Source of the DNA: Brevibacillus brevis | GTDB taxonomy: Bacteria; Bacillota; Bacilli; Brevibacillales; Brevibacillaceae | Direction of reading: 5' to 3' | Assembly (NCBI RefSeq): GCF_031583145.1 | Contig: NZ_CP134050.1 | Location: 621,739 to 685,738 of the forward strand | Length of the DNA stretch: 64,000 bases | The notes under the pieces: model-generated | The model's database searches: none | Told to the model about the DNA's origin: nothing | Seen by the model: only the letters and a program-made list of their open reading frames with translations | Shown here: in pieces, positions 9,801 to 17,815 of the stretch | Layout of the letters: each line of letters starts with the position of its first letter | Numbering within the stretch: position 1 is the stretch's first letter | Program-made: the position numbers and the translations under genes

Positions 9801-11880
9801 TGCAAGGAATGGAGATGGCATCGAAACGGTTGTTACCAAGCTGGGAAGTATGAAAACACTGAAAGCGCTCGGTGAGTTTGTGGAAATTCCTCGCGAACCA
9901 GCGGACGGAGCCTTTGATCCCACTACACAGGACGGGAAGACAATCACGCATAATGGAAAAACCGTCATTCTTGTAAAAGGCAGTGAGCTGCCACTCTCGC
10001 TCCATGACCTCAAAAATATTGTGGAGTGGAAATATAGCATTAATGACGGCCCGTGGTCCGAATGGAAATCTGTTTCGGACAACAAAATCGAGCAGAAGTT
10101 CCCTGTGGACACGCCAGGATTGTACAAACTAAGCATCAACTTCAAAAACCAATTTGGAAATGATGCGGGGAATGTAACTAAGTGGTATCTGGCTGACTGG
10201 ATCGCGCCTCAGTTGAGTATCGCCTACGATAAGATTTCAAAGGAAGACAATCCGAAGTTTGGGATGACCTATTCCGATAACCTTGATCTCAGCTACGGCA
10301 TCTGGTACCAAGTGGACGAACAACCGTGGCAATCTCTGACGGGGAATGAAGTTACCGGAGCATTACCGCGTGATAACAAATTCAAGAAAGGGTTTGTTCG
10401 AATCTCCGATGTCGTGGGAAACGTCAAGGAAGTTCCGTATGAAATCCTGTCACTCAATGATCAATACTTTAGCATTGAACCCCGCGAGGGCGGATACAAA
10501 GTGACGTTTAACGTGGAGGCAAAAACCGGACAACGTTATCACGTGAAAACGACAAACCTGGTTGATGATGATTTCCAAGTGAACGAGAGCAGCACCACAA
10601 ACATCATTGACGTGCCTGGATTAACTGGGTCGAAATACGAGGCTACTTTGGGAATCCGTATACCGGGTGAATCCTTCTGGTTTGACCAAATGAAATATCC
10701 GGTGGTTCTAGGATTGGATATGCCTACATTGGCTTCTCAAGACAGTACCACCAATAGTATCCGGATAACCGTCAATCCGGTCGATGGTGCGCAAACGTAT
10801 AAGGTGCAACGGAGCGATTTAGCAAACGAAGGCACATTTGCTGGTTTGGAATTTGTTGACTATGAAGTGCAACCGGCAAGTCCATACCTGTACGAATTCT
10901 GGGCCGAAGGCGGCGGGTTAAAGAGTGTAAAGAACACGATCACCTTATGGACAAAGCCGGCCAATCCGTCATTAGTGCCCAAAAGATACGCAGATGGCAC
11001 GTTGAAGTTTGATGTCAACCTGAACGGGAACCCCGAAGATGTTGTGGTAGAGGTGATTCGTGCAGGGGGCACTCCAAAGGTAACCGGTACGGTAGTGGAA
11101 GACAGTGGAGTAGAAGGTGACGTGGAATACACGTATCAAGTCCGTGTGAAGTCCCAGAATAACGAGTATTCAGAATGGGTCACCCAAACTTTCCGCCCGG
11201 GTGACTATGTTGTTCCGCCAGCTGTTCCGCCCGGGCCAACTCCAGAAGAAGAATTCAACAAGAAAGCCGATAGTGTGTTGGCAGCGATCCAATACCAGGT
11301 TGGCACGGTGGCTCAACAAGCCTGGGTGGATGCATGGGTGAAGAATGCCGAAGGACTTCAAGTGACAGGAAATGTTAACGGGATCACCCAAACACTGGGT
11401 TCTTCACCCGTTCGTTTTGATGGTCTGGAAATTGGCAAGGAATACGTCCTCCAGATAACGGTTAGTGACGGAACCAGATCGAAAGAAACCCAAATCCGAT
11501 TCTCGACAGAAATGACTGAGGAACAAATATTCAATCGGGCCGCAGAGCAGCTTGTGGGGCAATTTATCTTCACGTCCGATGGGGAAATTAACTCCGGAAA
11601 GGCATGGATTGAGATAGAAGCGCCACAAAGCTCGTATACAGTTGTAGCAATTGTCGAGGGGGTATCGAAAAATATCGCTGGCACAAAGGTTCGATTTGAC
11701 AACTTGGAGGACAACACAACCTATACGGTATACTTCGAAATAAGCAACGGCACGTATACCTACAGGAGTGAGCGACAAGTAGCAACTCCGAACCGGACAG
11801 CTCCTGAAGTGATAAACATATCGAAGAGCGGCGATCATTTGCAGATTGAAGTTCTCACCCATTCTGAGCTGAAGAAGTAA
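6829..11880 (+). CDS. Giant secreted protein rich in fibronectin type III-like repeats
   Basis: A 1683-residue exported protein. GTG 6829 is chosen because GAGAGGAG lies 8 bases upstream; the in-frame GTG at 6820 overlaps that site. The signal peptide ends near AKAAEG. The N-terminal 270 residues are Thr/Ser/Asn-rich and carry a short cysteine-bearing insertion (four Cys). From about 270 on, FN3- and Ig-like modules of about 90 residues follow (patterns such as YEWRIQP, YEIRVRAFNG, YTLANP), with two related C-terminal modules starting EEEFNKKAD and EEQIFNRAA. There is no LPXTG sorting signal or SLH repeat, so anchoring may depend on a neighbour. Likely an adhesin or stalk protein. A terminator follows directly. 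Confidence 0.85.
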   Translation: MGKQRKRFWPTLLALAILLTQIGVTFPAPAKAAEGFVIRSDSMTVDATGIYASQTKNVTLPAVEVINATATTDNGTVTVSRNNNQVTLSLSGGNPTSFTNGTVTLTDNGNTSNSGTASKVIAGLYDVTSKTSTNGTVSTTVSGDTLTANWSGGSSYQVRVPPYTQTITTTEYQNYSHYATYASLNGCDEKNNCSYTYIFYSYDSNCNLKSESFTVTQGPGHATGTFGSITCSKPITTTKTADVYNYESRWDYSATIGYRTATYVYNTVIQYDFKDYAPQAPTLTAPQDLSDGGTITFSKPSDDYTPQNELLVSLEWQQEGSSTWNPVFTDKKITDSIFTLSGSKVIYHWDGAGVNGMVKLRLVTKDGYNQPVYSYVNGDPDTMFRMSHKPEITQVSPISGSQANTVTPKYTWNYSQDEGEGQKGFYLQVRKVGETTLSLDTGFVDSTSNEYQHPTSSPLEWGTTYEWRIQPLSETGVLGDWTGWQAFGANSIPVLESVTTVSTDTLHVKTKPTPDTTGYKFYRFGTEIHDGTELEIDDTGLPSNTEQFYNVRAYNAVAQSPLSASKSAYTLAATPEFESVETTATSITVKLKQVNPQYTYHEVEYRKKGETTWLPLGSGASLLYIQNGVEKDTTYEIRVRAFNGMTDPNGTPTKYIQTEATTKVDPPTGAVFSDITEDSFTVTIDPNGNSATTKYRFWIEGVTDKTAYGTALSYTFTGLPEGNRTYTVVGQALGINSESSPIPLGTVTTKAYPIRAEDITLTAEQGKIKGSFLTGKNAAGTKYEISDSATGEVLAFSDTNTTFELSAPNPNEKHVITIRAQDKMLNVTEPVTKEIYSLANPVSSPDLTVVGPNEVKVSFDLNGNPADTEVRIQSVKGDTYDSGWITGSEAQILDLTPNTQQQYAITARNKDGVETTAITSPAKYTLANPIITAQYEPGYTNIKITLLANNPPGTMYKIINKTTGEVRDWSSDVTWDNNPLTNESENEYEALARNGDGIETVVTKLGSMKTLKALGEFVEIPREPADGAFDPTTQDGKTITHNGKTVILVKGSELPLSLHDLKNIVEWKYSINDGPWSEWKSVSDNKIEQKFPVDTPGLYKLSINFKNQFGNDAGNVTKWYLADWIAPQLSIAYDKISKEDNPKFGMTYSDNLDLSYGIWYQVDEQPWQSLTGNEVTGALPRDNKFKKGFVRISDVVGNVKEVPYEILSLNDQYFSIEPREGGYKVTFNVEAKTGQRYHVKTTNLVDDDFQVNESSTTNIIDVPGLTGSKYEATLGIRIPGESFWFDQMKYPVVLGLDMPTLASQDSTTNSIRITVNPVDGAQTYKVQRSDLANEGTFAGLEFVDYEVQPASPYLYEFWAEGGGLKSVKNTITLWTKPANPSLVPKRYADGTLKFDVNLNGNPEDVVVEVIRAGGTPKVTGTVVEDSGVEGDVEYTYQVRVKSQNNEYSEWVTQTFRPGDYVVPPAVPPGPTPEEEFNKKADSVLAAIQYQVGTVAQQAWVDAWVKNAEGLQVTGNVNGITQTLGSSPVRFDGLEIGKEYVLQITVSDGTRSKETQIRFSTEMTEEQIFNRAAEQLVGQFIFTSDGEINSGKAWIEIEAPQSSYTVVAIVEGVSKNIAGTKVRFDNLEDNTTYTVYFEISNGTYTYRSERQVATPNRTAPEVINISKSGDHLQIEVLTHSELKK

Positions 11881-11887
11881 TGGACAG

Positions 11888-11926
11888 CGGCCCTTGTCAG
11901 AAAACGGCAAGGGCATTCTTTTTTTG
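11888..11926 (+). terminator. Rho-independent terminator of the secreted-protein operon
   Basis: A 7-bp stem (GCCCTTG at 11890-11896 with CAAGGGC at 11908-11914) is followed by a T-rich run at 11916-11925. It lies 8 bases after the giant gene and closes the operon that enters from the left edge. Confidence 0.85.
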
Positions 11927-12115
11927 AATGCCGTATGAAATAAAAAATGGTTGCTGAACTTGGCGGGATATGGTAATGTAAGTATTGACAATAAGCAAGT
12001 GCGTAAATTATGATTTCAGTTTTGTTTGTATTCTCGATGAGGAATGCTCTCAGTAGTAACAGCATTGATCGCATAAGCAGGTCACTCGGTTTGTCAAGGT
12101 CCAAAGGGCAACACC

Positions 12116-12144
12116 TTCTAATTGTGCACGAGTTATGATATGCT
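12116..12144 (+). promoter_or_regulatory. Candidate promoter of the antitoxin RNA
   Basis: An extended -10 element (TGATATGCT, 12136-12144) with a weak -35-like TTCTAA at 12116-12121, 17 bases upstream. It would start transcription near 12151, giving an RNA of about 155 nt that ends at the terminator at 12259-12306. Position and length fit an SR5-type antitoxin; the promoter itself is inferred. Confidence 0.4.
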
Positions 12145-12150
12145 AATTAC

Positions 12151-12306
12151 AACAGTAATTGTACACACTAAAAAAGACCAACAGCGCTGCAACGCTGCCG
12201 GTCTTGCACAATAGACGTTCCCCACAAGGGGGCGGCTCAGTGCAATATGTTTGATCGGAAATAGATCACCCAGCTTGCTAGGCTCAAGGGCGGTCTATTT
12301 CTTTTT
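12151..12306 (+). ncRNA. Antisense RNA antitoxin (SR5-like) of the type I locus
   Basis: Predicted RNA running opposite to the toxin transcript. Its 3' end is an intrinsic terminator: AAATAGA (12259-12265) pairs with TCTATTT (12294-12300) and CTTTTT follows. That terminator overlaps the toxin stop codon, so the RNA would cover the toxin mRNA from its 3' end up to the last codons, the arrangement known for bsrE/SR5 and bsrG/SR4 of Bacillus subtilis. The 5' end is inferred from an extended -10 at 12136-12144. Confidence 0.55.
12170..12205 (-). terminator. Terminator of the toxin mRNA
   Basis: On the minus strand a long interrupted stem (AAGACC with GGTCTT, and CAGCG with CGCTG) is followed by a run of six T (12175-12170). 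It ends the toxin transcript about 90 bases after its stop codon and leaves a long 3' tail for the antitoxin to pair with. Confidence 0.8.
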
Positions 12307-12378
12307 GAGGTAAGTCAGCAAAGCGAGGATGAACATGCCGAACATGAACATCAGCGTCAATGCTTGATAAACCTCCAT
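12295..12378 (-). CDS. BsrE-like (holin-like) type I toxin peptide, 27 residues
   Basis: A 27-residue hydrophobic peptide with the family pattern YQALxLM, FGxFIxALLTY and a basic tail (KKK). This matches the BsrE/TxpA-type holin-like toxins of Bacillales, which insert into the membrane and depolarise it. The start is ATG 12378-12376 behind a strong AAGGGGGTGAGG site. That site is partly buried: CCCCT upstream can pair with AGGGG, as in other type I toxin mRNAs whose translation is delayed. An extended -10 (TGGTATAAT, TATAAT at 12453-12448) gives a leader of about 60 nt. The gene is too short for routine gene callers. Confidence 0.85.
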   Translation of the reverse strand: MEVYQALTLMFMFGMFILALLTYLKKK

Positions 12379-12447
12379 CAGCCTCACCCCCTTTCATGAG
12401 GGGATGAGCCAACCACCCTTGAGGAGCCATGCTATTGTACAATGAAG

Positions 12448-12456
12448 ATTATACCA
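12448..12456 (-). promoter_or_regulatory. Extended -10 promoter of the toxin gene
   Basis: On the minus strand TGGTATAAT gives a perfect TATAAT preceded by the TG of an extended -10. No good -35 is visible, which is common for extended -10 promoters. Transcription would start near 12441. Confidence 0.65.
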
Positions 12457-12477
12457 TGGATTGAGATTTTGAGTACC

Positions 12478-12512
12478 AGCCTCTGGCAAAACGCCAGGGG
12501 CTTTTCATTTTT
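12478..12512 (+). terminator. Intrinsic terminator upstream of the copper-amine-oxidase-N gene
   Basis: A 10-bp stem (AGCCTCTGGC with GCCAGGGGCT, one G-U pair) with loop AAAAC is followed by a T-rich stretch (CTTTTCATTTTT). It insulates the next gene from plus-strand transcription through the toxin locus. Confidence 0.75.
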
Positions 12513-12614
12513 ATAGAAAGAGTTTTCGCAACTTCCAGAGGAGGGAAAAGTATGAAATAATATAACGCTAGGAAGAAACCGGGAGAAAACAAGAAAAATT
12601 GAGGTGATTTTATT

Positions 12615-13496
12615 ATGAAAGGAAATCGTTTTGTAAAATTTCTCCTTGGAGCAGTTCTTATGACCGCTGCCATCAGTCCGGTCACAGTTCGCGCGGACAG
12701 TAAGGACATTCAGGTAAAGGTGGACAATGTCTCTGTCCATTTCCCAGACGCAAAGCCTTTCATTGATCCATCTACCAGTCGGACGATGATCCCGGTTCGC
12801 TTTGTCAGTGAAAAACTGGGCGCCTCAGTAGACTGGGATGGAGCAAAACAAACCGTCATTATGAACAAGGACGGAAAGCAAATCTCGCTCAAGATCGGGG
12901 AAAAGAAGGCAGTCGTGGCCGGTCAAGAGATCACTTTTGATGCAGCTGCGACGCTGCAAAACAATCGTACGTTTGTTCCGCTGCGTTTCATAAGCGAAAC
13001 ATATGGTGCAAAAGTTGAATGGTTGGCTTCGGAACGACTTGTGAACATCACGACAGGTACGAATAACTTCACCAATCCTACAAATGGTACAAAACCATCG
13101 AATGGAATCGGTACAGGCACCAATCCAACTCCTAGCACTGGAACCAACCCATCGACTGGTACAGGCGGATCAGGAACCCCTTTTAAGCCACCCATTCGCG
13201 AAGGACAAGCTGAAAATGTGGAAGCGATGAAGAGAGCCGTCCAGACATTCAAAGTTGAGGATGGGGTATTGAAGGGCGTTGTACCAAACGACATAAAAGG
13301 ATACATGCTGATTGAGTTTAATGGGGAGAACCCAAATGTTCCAATTGTCAAAACTCAGTATTTGAAACCTGGAACCCCCTTTGAACTCAAGATTAATGAC
13401 ACCAAAGGTGTTATTGAATTGCATGGACAAAATGGAACTGCCTTTGGCTTGGTTGGGATCGAATATCCCTCCATGGAAATCATTGGAGGAAGGTAG
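12615..13496 (+). CDS. Secreted protein with copper amine oxidase N-terminal-like domain
   Basis: A 293-residue exported protein (signal cleavage near VRA). Residues about 30-150 form a copper amine oxidase N-terminal-like (PF07833) domain. Its two halves carry the hallmark motifs MIPVRFVSEKLGA and FVPLRFISETYGA. A Thr/Asn/Gly-rich spacer at about 155-190 links it to a small C-terminal beta domain. In Bacillales this domain is a surface or S-layer-associated module and not an oxidase. ATG 12615 has a GAGGTG site. It opens a new transcription unit after two terminators and is followed at 10 bases by the next secreted-protein gene. Confidence 0.82.
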   Translation: MKGNRFVKFLLGAVLMTAAISPVTVRADSKDIQVKVDNVSVHFPDAKPFIDPSTSRTMIPVRFVSEKLGASVDWDGAKQTVIMNKDGKQISLKIGEKKAVVAGQEITFDAAATLQNNRTFVPLRFISETYGAKVEWLASERLVNITTGTNNFTNPTNGTKPSNGIGTGTNPTPSTGTNPSTGTGGSGTPFKPPIREGQAENVEAMKRAVQTFKVEDGVLKGVVPNDIKGYMLIEFNGENPNVPIVKTQYLKPGTPFELKINDTKGVIELHGQNGTAFGLVGIEYPSMEIIGGR

Positions 13497-13505
13497 GGAC
13501 TGCAA

Positions 13506-15083
13506 GTGAATAAAGTAAAATTTCTTACAGCCATTATTATGGCTGTTTGTTTTTGTTTTACAACTGATTATGGAGCTGCAATTGCTGATGTTACGTTTCC
13601 ACACAAGCTCGGTGATGAAGTGGAATTTTATGGAGACTTTTCTCCTTCTCCTTCGGCCCGTCAAGAGATACACAAAGCTGATGTACTACAGTGGGAATAT
13701 CACGTCTACGATGACAAAACCAAGCAGACAGTCGAACAAACTGCGATCACATCCTTTGACTTGAAAGAAAATGCCGGGGAGGATTTTAAAGGATTTACGG
13801 GATACTCCATGATCTACTTGCCAGACGATCCAAATGAACGAACCAATAAGATCAAGACGATGGCCACGAAATATCGAGGAAATCCAGAATTTGTTTCAAG
13901 AAAAGTAGAAGAGTACATCGAGCAAATTCAGAAAGGGACCCTCCCAGATCCGATTTACCAAACATATGGATATGATGAGAGTGGGACGTTTAAAACGTAC
14001 AATTGGCTGTCAGCTGGTCACTTTGCTTATCTGGTTGGAGGTACAGACTCATTAGATAGGTTTGGGGATCGTTGTGTCGAATTCATTGGAAAACCTTGTG
14101 GGACCACTGAGCAAATCACCGCCAAGGGTTTTCCAGCCCCCGAAGTACCAAACGTTGGTCGGGCTATGAGGATCATTACGGATTTCCCTAAATTCACCGG
14201 AACGAGTATCCAGCAAAATGGGAATACCACAAGCAATGTCATGAGCAACATCCCTTTTGGTGTCCAAGTTTCATTTGTTGCATACAGCGGCTGGGAAACC
14301 GGTGCAAATGCCTATTTGTATCTGAATGGTCAGCCAATCCCAGTCTCAAATGATTCGAATCCCTATAGGATACCCTTTGCGGTACCTCAATCTCTAGGCA
14401 AAGACGGAGAGTTTGGCTTCAAGTATTCTTTTTACCGTGATTTGACCAATTACAAACAGTACTTAAAGCAAGGAAAGAATACCTTGCTTATTTCTGTTTC
14501 AGATAGTTTTGAGCGATATTCCCAAAAAGTTATCGATTTTACCTACGGTGGCGTTTCTGGTTGTCAGCCTCCGTTGTTGAAGAAAAAAGATGCTGTTTAC
14601 CCAATTAGTTTTGGAGAGGGTCCGAATGGACAAAGTGCTGTGGGTTCGGGAGGATTTCTTTCCTGGGTTGTAACGTACAACGCAAATAATTGTACAGCAG
14701 CTGAGTACATTGGATTCGATGAAACAGGGACATTGAATACTCCGATTAAGGAGGCAGACGGTCAGTATGCCATTGTTCTTAGGGAGTGGGAGTTTATGGT
14801 TTACAAAAGGGTGGATGGAGTTGACATAAAAAATCAATCCAGCGATCCACTTGCGGTGTACGTTGAAGAGAATGGCAAAACGTATACGATCCCTGGAAAA
14901 AGCCAAGTGAAAGTGCCGGGTGTTCGTGGCGACGTAACATTACGGTTCCTTTCTCCCTATGTTCAAAACGGATTTTGGAGTAAAGTAACTGAGAAAGTGG
15001 ACGGATTTCCGGCTACGTATACAATCCCTGATGATCTGAAAAAAGCAGTACAGATGTTGGTGAATTTTCACACTGGTCAATAG
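13506..15083 (+). CDS. Secreted protein of unknown function (525 aa)
   Basis: A 525-residue exported protein starting at GTG 13506; GGAAGG lies upstream. The signal peptide cleaves near AIA. The body is mostly beta-rich and without recognisable repeats. Cysteine pairs near residues 195-205 (RCVEFIGKPCG) and in the second half (SGCQPP, NNCTAAEY) suggest disulfides outside the cell. I recognise no family. It lies between the copper-amine-oxidase-N protein and the 747-residue Ig-like protein with spacings of 9 and 13 bases, so it belongs to the same surface operon. Confidence 0.7.
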   Translation: MNKVKFLTAIIMAVCFCFTTDYGAAIADVTFPHKLGDEVEFYGDFSPSPSARQEIHKADVLQWEYHVYDDKTKQTVEQTAITSFDLKENAGEDFKGFTGYSMIYLPDDPNERTNKIKTMATKYRGNPEFVSRKVEEYIEQIQKGTLPDPIYQTYGYDESGTFKTYNWLSAGHFAYLVGGTDSLDRFGDRCVEFIGKPCGTTEQITAKGFPAPEVPNVGRAMRIITDFPKFTGTSIQQNGNTTSNVMSNIPFGVQVSFVAYSGWETGANAYLYLNGQPIPVSNDSNPYRIPFAVPQSLGKDGEFGFKYSFYRDLTNYKQYLKQGKNTLLISVSDSFERYSQKVIDFTYGGVSGCQPPLLKKKDAVYPISFGEGPNGQSAVGSGGFLSWVVTYNANNCTAAEYIGFDETGTLNTPIKEADGQYAIVLREWEFMVYKRVDGVDIKNQSSDPLAVYVEENGKTYTIPGKSQVKVPGVRGDVTLRFLSPYVQNGFWSKVTEKVDGFPATYTIPDDLKKAVQMLVNFHTGQ

Positions 15084-15096
15084 GGGGAGGAATGTG

Positions 15097-17340
15097 ATGA
15101 AAAAACTACGAATATGGCTGAATGTATTGGTGGTGCTGGTTCTTTCTATTGCAGCGGTACCTATCCAATGGGCATCTTCTTCAAACCAACCACCAATCAT
15201 TAACCTGTTATCAATTAATGGGCAAAACGCACCAACCGTCTACGCAGATATTGGTCAGGTAAGCTATGCATTGATCGTATCCAGCTACTCTGCGAATCAA
15301 AAGGCTTTGGTTACGTTAACCGTCGAAAATACGGAAACGAATGAATTGACAACAATCTTCAAGGATCAGTGGTTGGAAAACAAGTCAAACACCGGCACGA
15401 TGGAATTACAAAAAGGTTCCTATCTAGTTACGTTGTATGCGGTCGATGAAATTGGTCAGGCTGCTGAACCGTATTCAGTAACCGTAATTGTTGGGGCAGA
15501 TACGGATCTTGCAATCAGAAGTGCTGACCCCAATCCCATTCTGATAAAAGAAGACAAAGAAACGAAGAACGTTACGGTTACTCTTTCTAACAACACGCCC
15601 AGTTCCAAAACAACAACGGTCGGCTGGCGGTGGGAAGGGGAATCGGTCTTACGAGATGAGCAGAGTGTTACTTTGCCTGGAATGTACCAGAATCTCGGTA
15701 AAGTCACAATAACCTTTCCGATCTCTTTGGATATGCAGGAGCAAACCAAAAGGACAATTGAGTTTGTGCTAAATCCCGATCATGACCCTTTGGAACAAAA
15801 TTATGATAATAATCATATTGCTGTCCCAGTCCAGTACGATTTTCCGGATTTAAGCATCGACGGGCCGAGGTTAGTGTCTTTTACGGAAGACGAGATGACG
15901 ATTGAATATTCGTTCGAACAGCTTGATCTTCCTGGAAGAACGGAGACATTGGTTACGTCTCTTGAATACGGAATTGGAGAAGCGCAAAGGATTGGTGTGC
16001 ACACAGGTATTTTATTGGCAGTTGGTGAAAGAAAAACCTTTACGGTGACCATGCCAAGAAATGAAGCAACGTATGGACATATAAATCCTCAGGGCAATGC
16101 TCCTGCTCAAGAAAACGAATGGAAGAACAACTATAAGGAAAGTAAGTTTGATTTTTCCAGCCGTTTGAATCTGTACGTCAAATCAGTCAAAGGCGGGGTT
16201 TATCGTAAGGGTGAAAATGTGACGACAATCGTGCAGGTTGGAAACATACCCGATAGCGTCATGCCTGAAGCCGTTGATCTCGTTCTGCGTTTTGATGGAA
16301 AAGAAGTTGGCCGACAATCCGTTCATTTAAATCCGGGTGAAGAACGGGAGGTTCCTTTCGAGTGGAAGACGCCTGTAACCGGAAAATCTGAAAGAGCAAC
16401 ATACAAACTGGAGGCTGAGATTCACCCCAAGCCGCGAAAATTTGACGAAATAACGTACGAGGACAATATCAGGTCAGCCAATGTGGTTTTGCTACCTGAA
16501 GAAGTGGTCGGGGCAGTTTGTCGGAAGGAAGAAAACCAGACGACAGCGGTTTCCGGGACCTATGAATATTATTGCAATTGTACACCTGTTGGTTGCAGCA
16601 TTTGCATCGGGAAGTATTATGAGTCCATTGTCGTGACACCGGAGTACCAAACGGCGACCGTAAAAGCAGGGATGGGTTTTGCCTACAAGCTGAAAACCGA
16701 GTACCACAACTCCAATCCGCACAATGGAAGAAAACATGATTTCTCTCGGATCATGGCGGAATTCGATTCAGAGGAGCATCAGGGGGATACGGTTATCCTG
16801 CCGGCAGTCGAGTTGGTTCCTCAAAACCCACCACCCGAATCATCGAACATCTGGCAATTTCCACGGGCCAAGATTGAACGGGGACAGAAGGACATAGAGG
16901 CCATCGAATACGTTTACACACTTGATCCTTTGGCAGTCGATGAAAGTCAGCACGTAGATGGGCAAAACAAGTATTACACCAGCTTTTATCAAAAGGATGG
17001 CACGTATCCGTTTGCGGTGAAGGGGGAAGGGGCTGGAGTGACCTTTACTACTCATACGGATATTGAAGGCAATACGACGGCAACGCCTGTCTCACCACGT
17101 CTTTCTACATGCATCGACGAGCAATACAATATCCTTGGGAGCCCGCATGATGATTACATTTATCGACGAGTTGATCCAAACAATCCATATCCCCACAATA
17201 TTCAGCCCGGATGGGATTGGAAAGGATACGAATGGTACTTTGATGAACTGGCTCCCTGGTACAACAGCAATGGAAAGGACGATTCCAGCGGGCTTGATGT
17301 TACGGAATTCTCCGTCTATCCACAAGAGGCCGGGAGGTGA
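15097..17340 (+). CDS. Secreted Ig-like/CARDB-like repeat protein
   Basis: A 747-residue exported protein. ATG 15097 follows GGGGGAGG by 6 bases; an in-frame GTG at 15094 is too close. Signal peptide, then several beta-sandwich modules. The one at about 145-250 has the CARDB pattern (LAIRSADPNPI... EQNYDNNHIAVPVQY) and a second lies at about 350-465 (NLYVKSVKG... EEREVPFEW... YEDNIRSA). A compact cysteine cluster (CNCTPVGCSIC) follows near residue 490. CARDB modules are extracellular adhesion or scaffold domains. No sorting signal is visible. The stop overlaps the start region of the next gene. Confidence 0.78.
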   Translation: MKKLRIWLNVLVVLVLSIAAVPIQWASSSNQPPIINLLSINGQNAPTVYADIGQVSYALIVSSYSANQKALVTLTVENTETNELTTIFKDQWLENKSNTGTMELQKGSYLVTLYAVDEIGQAAEPYSVTVIVGADTDLAIRSADPNPILIKEDKETKNVTVTLSNNTPSSKTTTVGWRWEGESVLRDEQSVTLPGMYQNLGKVTITFPISLDMQEQTKRTIEFVLNPDHDPLEQNYDNNHIAVPVQYDFPDLSIDGPRLVSFTEDEMTIEYSFEQLDLPGRTETLVTSLEYGIGEAQRIGVHTGILLAVGERKTFTVTMPRNEATYGHINPQGNAPAQENEWKNNYKESKFDFSSRLNLYVKSVKGGVYRKGENVTTIVQVGNIPDSVMPEAVDLVLRFDGKEVGRQSVHLNPGEEREVPFEWKTPVTGKSERATYKLEAEIHPKPRKFDEITYEDNIRSANVVLLPEEVVGAVCRKEENQTTAVSGTYEYYCNCTPVGCSICIGKYYESIVVTPEYQTATVKAGMGFAYKLKTEYHNSNPHNGRKHDFSRIMAEFDSEEHQGDTVILPAVELVPQNPPPESSNIWQFPRAKIERGQKDIEAIEYVYTLDPLAVDESQHVDGQNKYYTSFYQKDGTYPFAVKGEGAGVTFTTHTDIEGNTTATPVSPRLSTCIDEQYNILGSPHDDYIYRRVDPNNPYPHNIQPGWDWKGYEWYFDELAPWYNSNGKDDSSGLDVTEFSVYPQEAGR

Positions 17341-17345
17341 TCACT

Positions 17346-17777
17346 TTGACAGGGATACCCAAGATGGTAGCCTTTTTTATTTGCTTGGCTTTTGTGATTG
17401 CGTACTTTCAAGACGTAACCATCGTTGTATTCGGTAAGGAAGACTTTCGAAGTGCGGCGATTGCGGCGGCACGGCAGGCCATTATCAAACATCAGGACTG
17501 GGCCGCTCTTCGAGTAGGTGATCCTCCTTATCTGATGAAGGAGGGGTTGGAGGATACCATAAGCCGGGTACTCCAAAACAACCTGAACGTAGGCACAAAG
17601 GAATTACATGTGCGGATGAGTACACAAACGTCGCCCGCGCTTCTTTCTCTTGCCATAGATGCTGACTATAGCAGCTCCCTTCTCAAACTGCTGAAGGAGA
17701 ACAATATTTTGGTAAACGTCCCGGTTCAGACGACGGAGAGCATTGAATCGAAGTATGACATGAAAAATTACGAATAA
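17346..17777 (+). CDS. Single-pass membrane protein, pseudopilin-like topology
   Basis: A 143-residue protein. TTG 17346 is preferred because GGGAGG lies 8 bases upstream; the GTG at 17337 overlaps it. One N-terminal hydrophobic helix (about residues 7-28) is followed by a soluble alpha/beta domain (RSAAIAAARQAIIKHQDWAALR). Topology and position just before the Tad genes suggest a minor pilus or assembly protein, but there is no clear G/xxxxE prepilin site. Function unknown. A hairpin with a T-run follows. Confidence 0.6.
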   Translation: MTGIPKMVAFFICLAFVIAYFQDVTIVVFGKEDFRSAAIAAARQAIIKHQDWAALRVGDPPYLMKEGLEDTISRVLQNNLNVGTKELHVRMSTQTSPALLSLAIDADYSSSLLKLLKENNILVNVPVQTTESIESKYDMKNYE

Positions 17778-17815
17778 AAGGTGGTGAATGGGCGCGCGAC
17801 AAGCGCCTTTTTCTT
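17776..17815 (+). promoter_or_regulatory. Hairpin with T-run directly before the cpaB start (attenuator candidate)
   Basis: GGCGC (17791-17795) pairs with GCGCC (17803-17807) and TTTTTCTT follows, ending at the ATG of the next gene. An AAAGGTGG ribosome site lies upstream of the hairpin at 17778-17785, about 30 bases from the ATG. Folding would bring it close. The element could be a partial terminator, a translation-control hairpin, or both. Confidence 0.5.
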
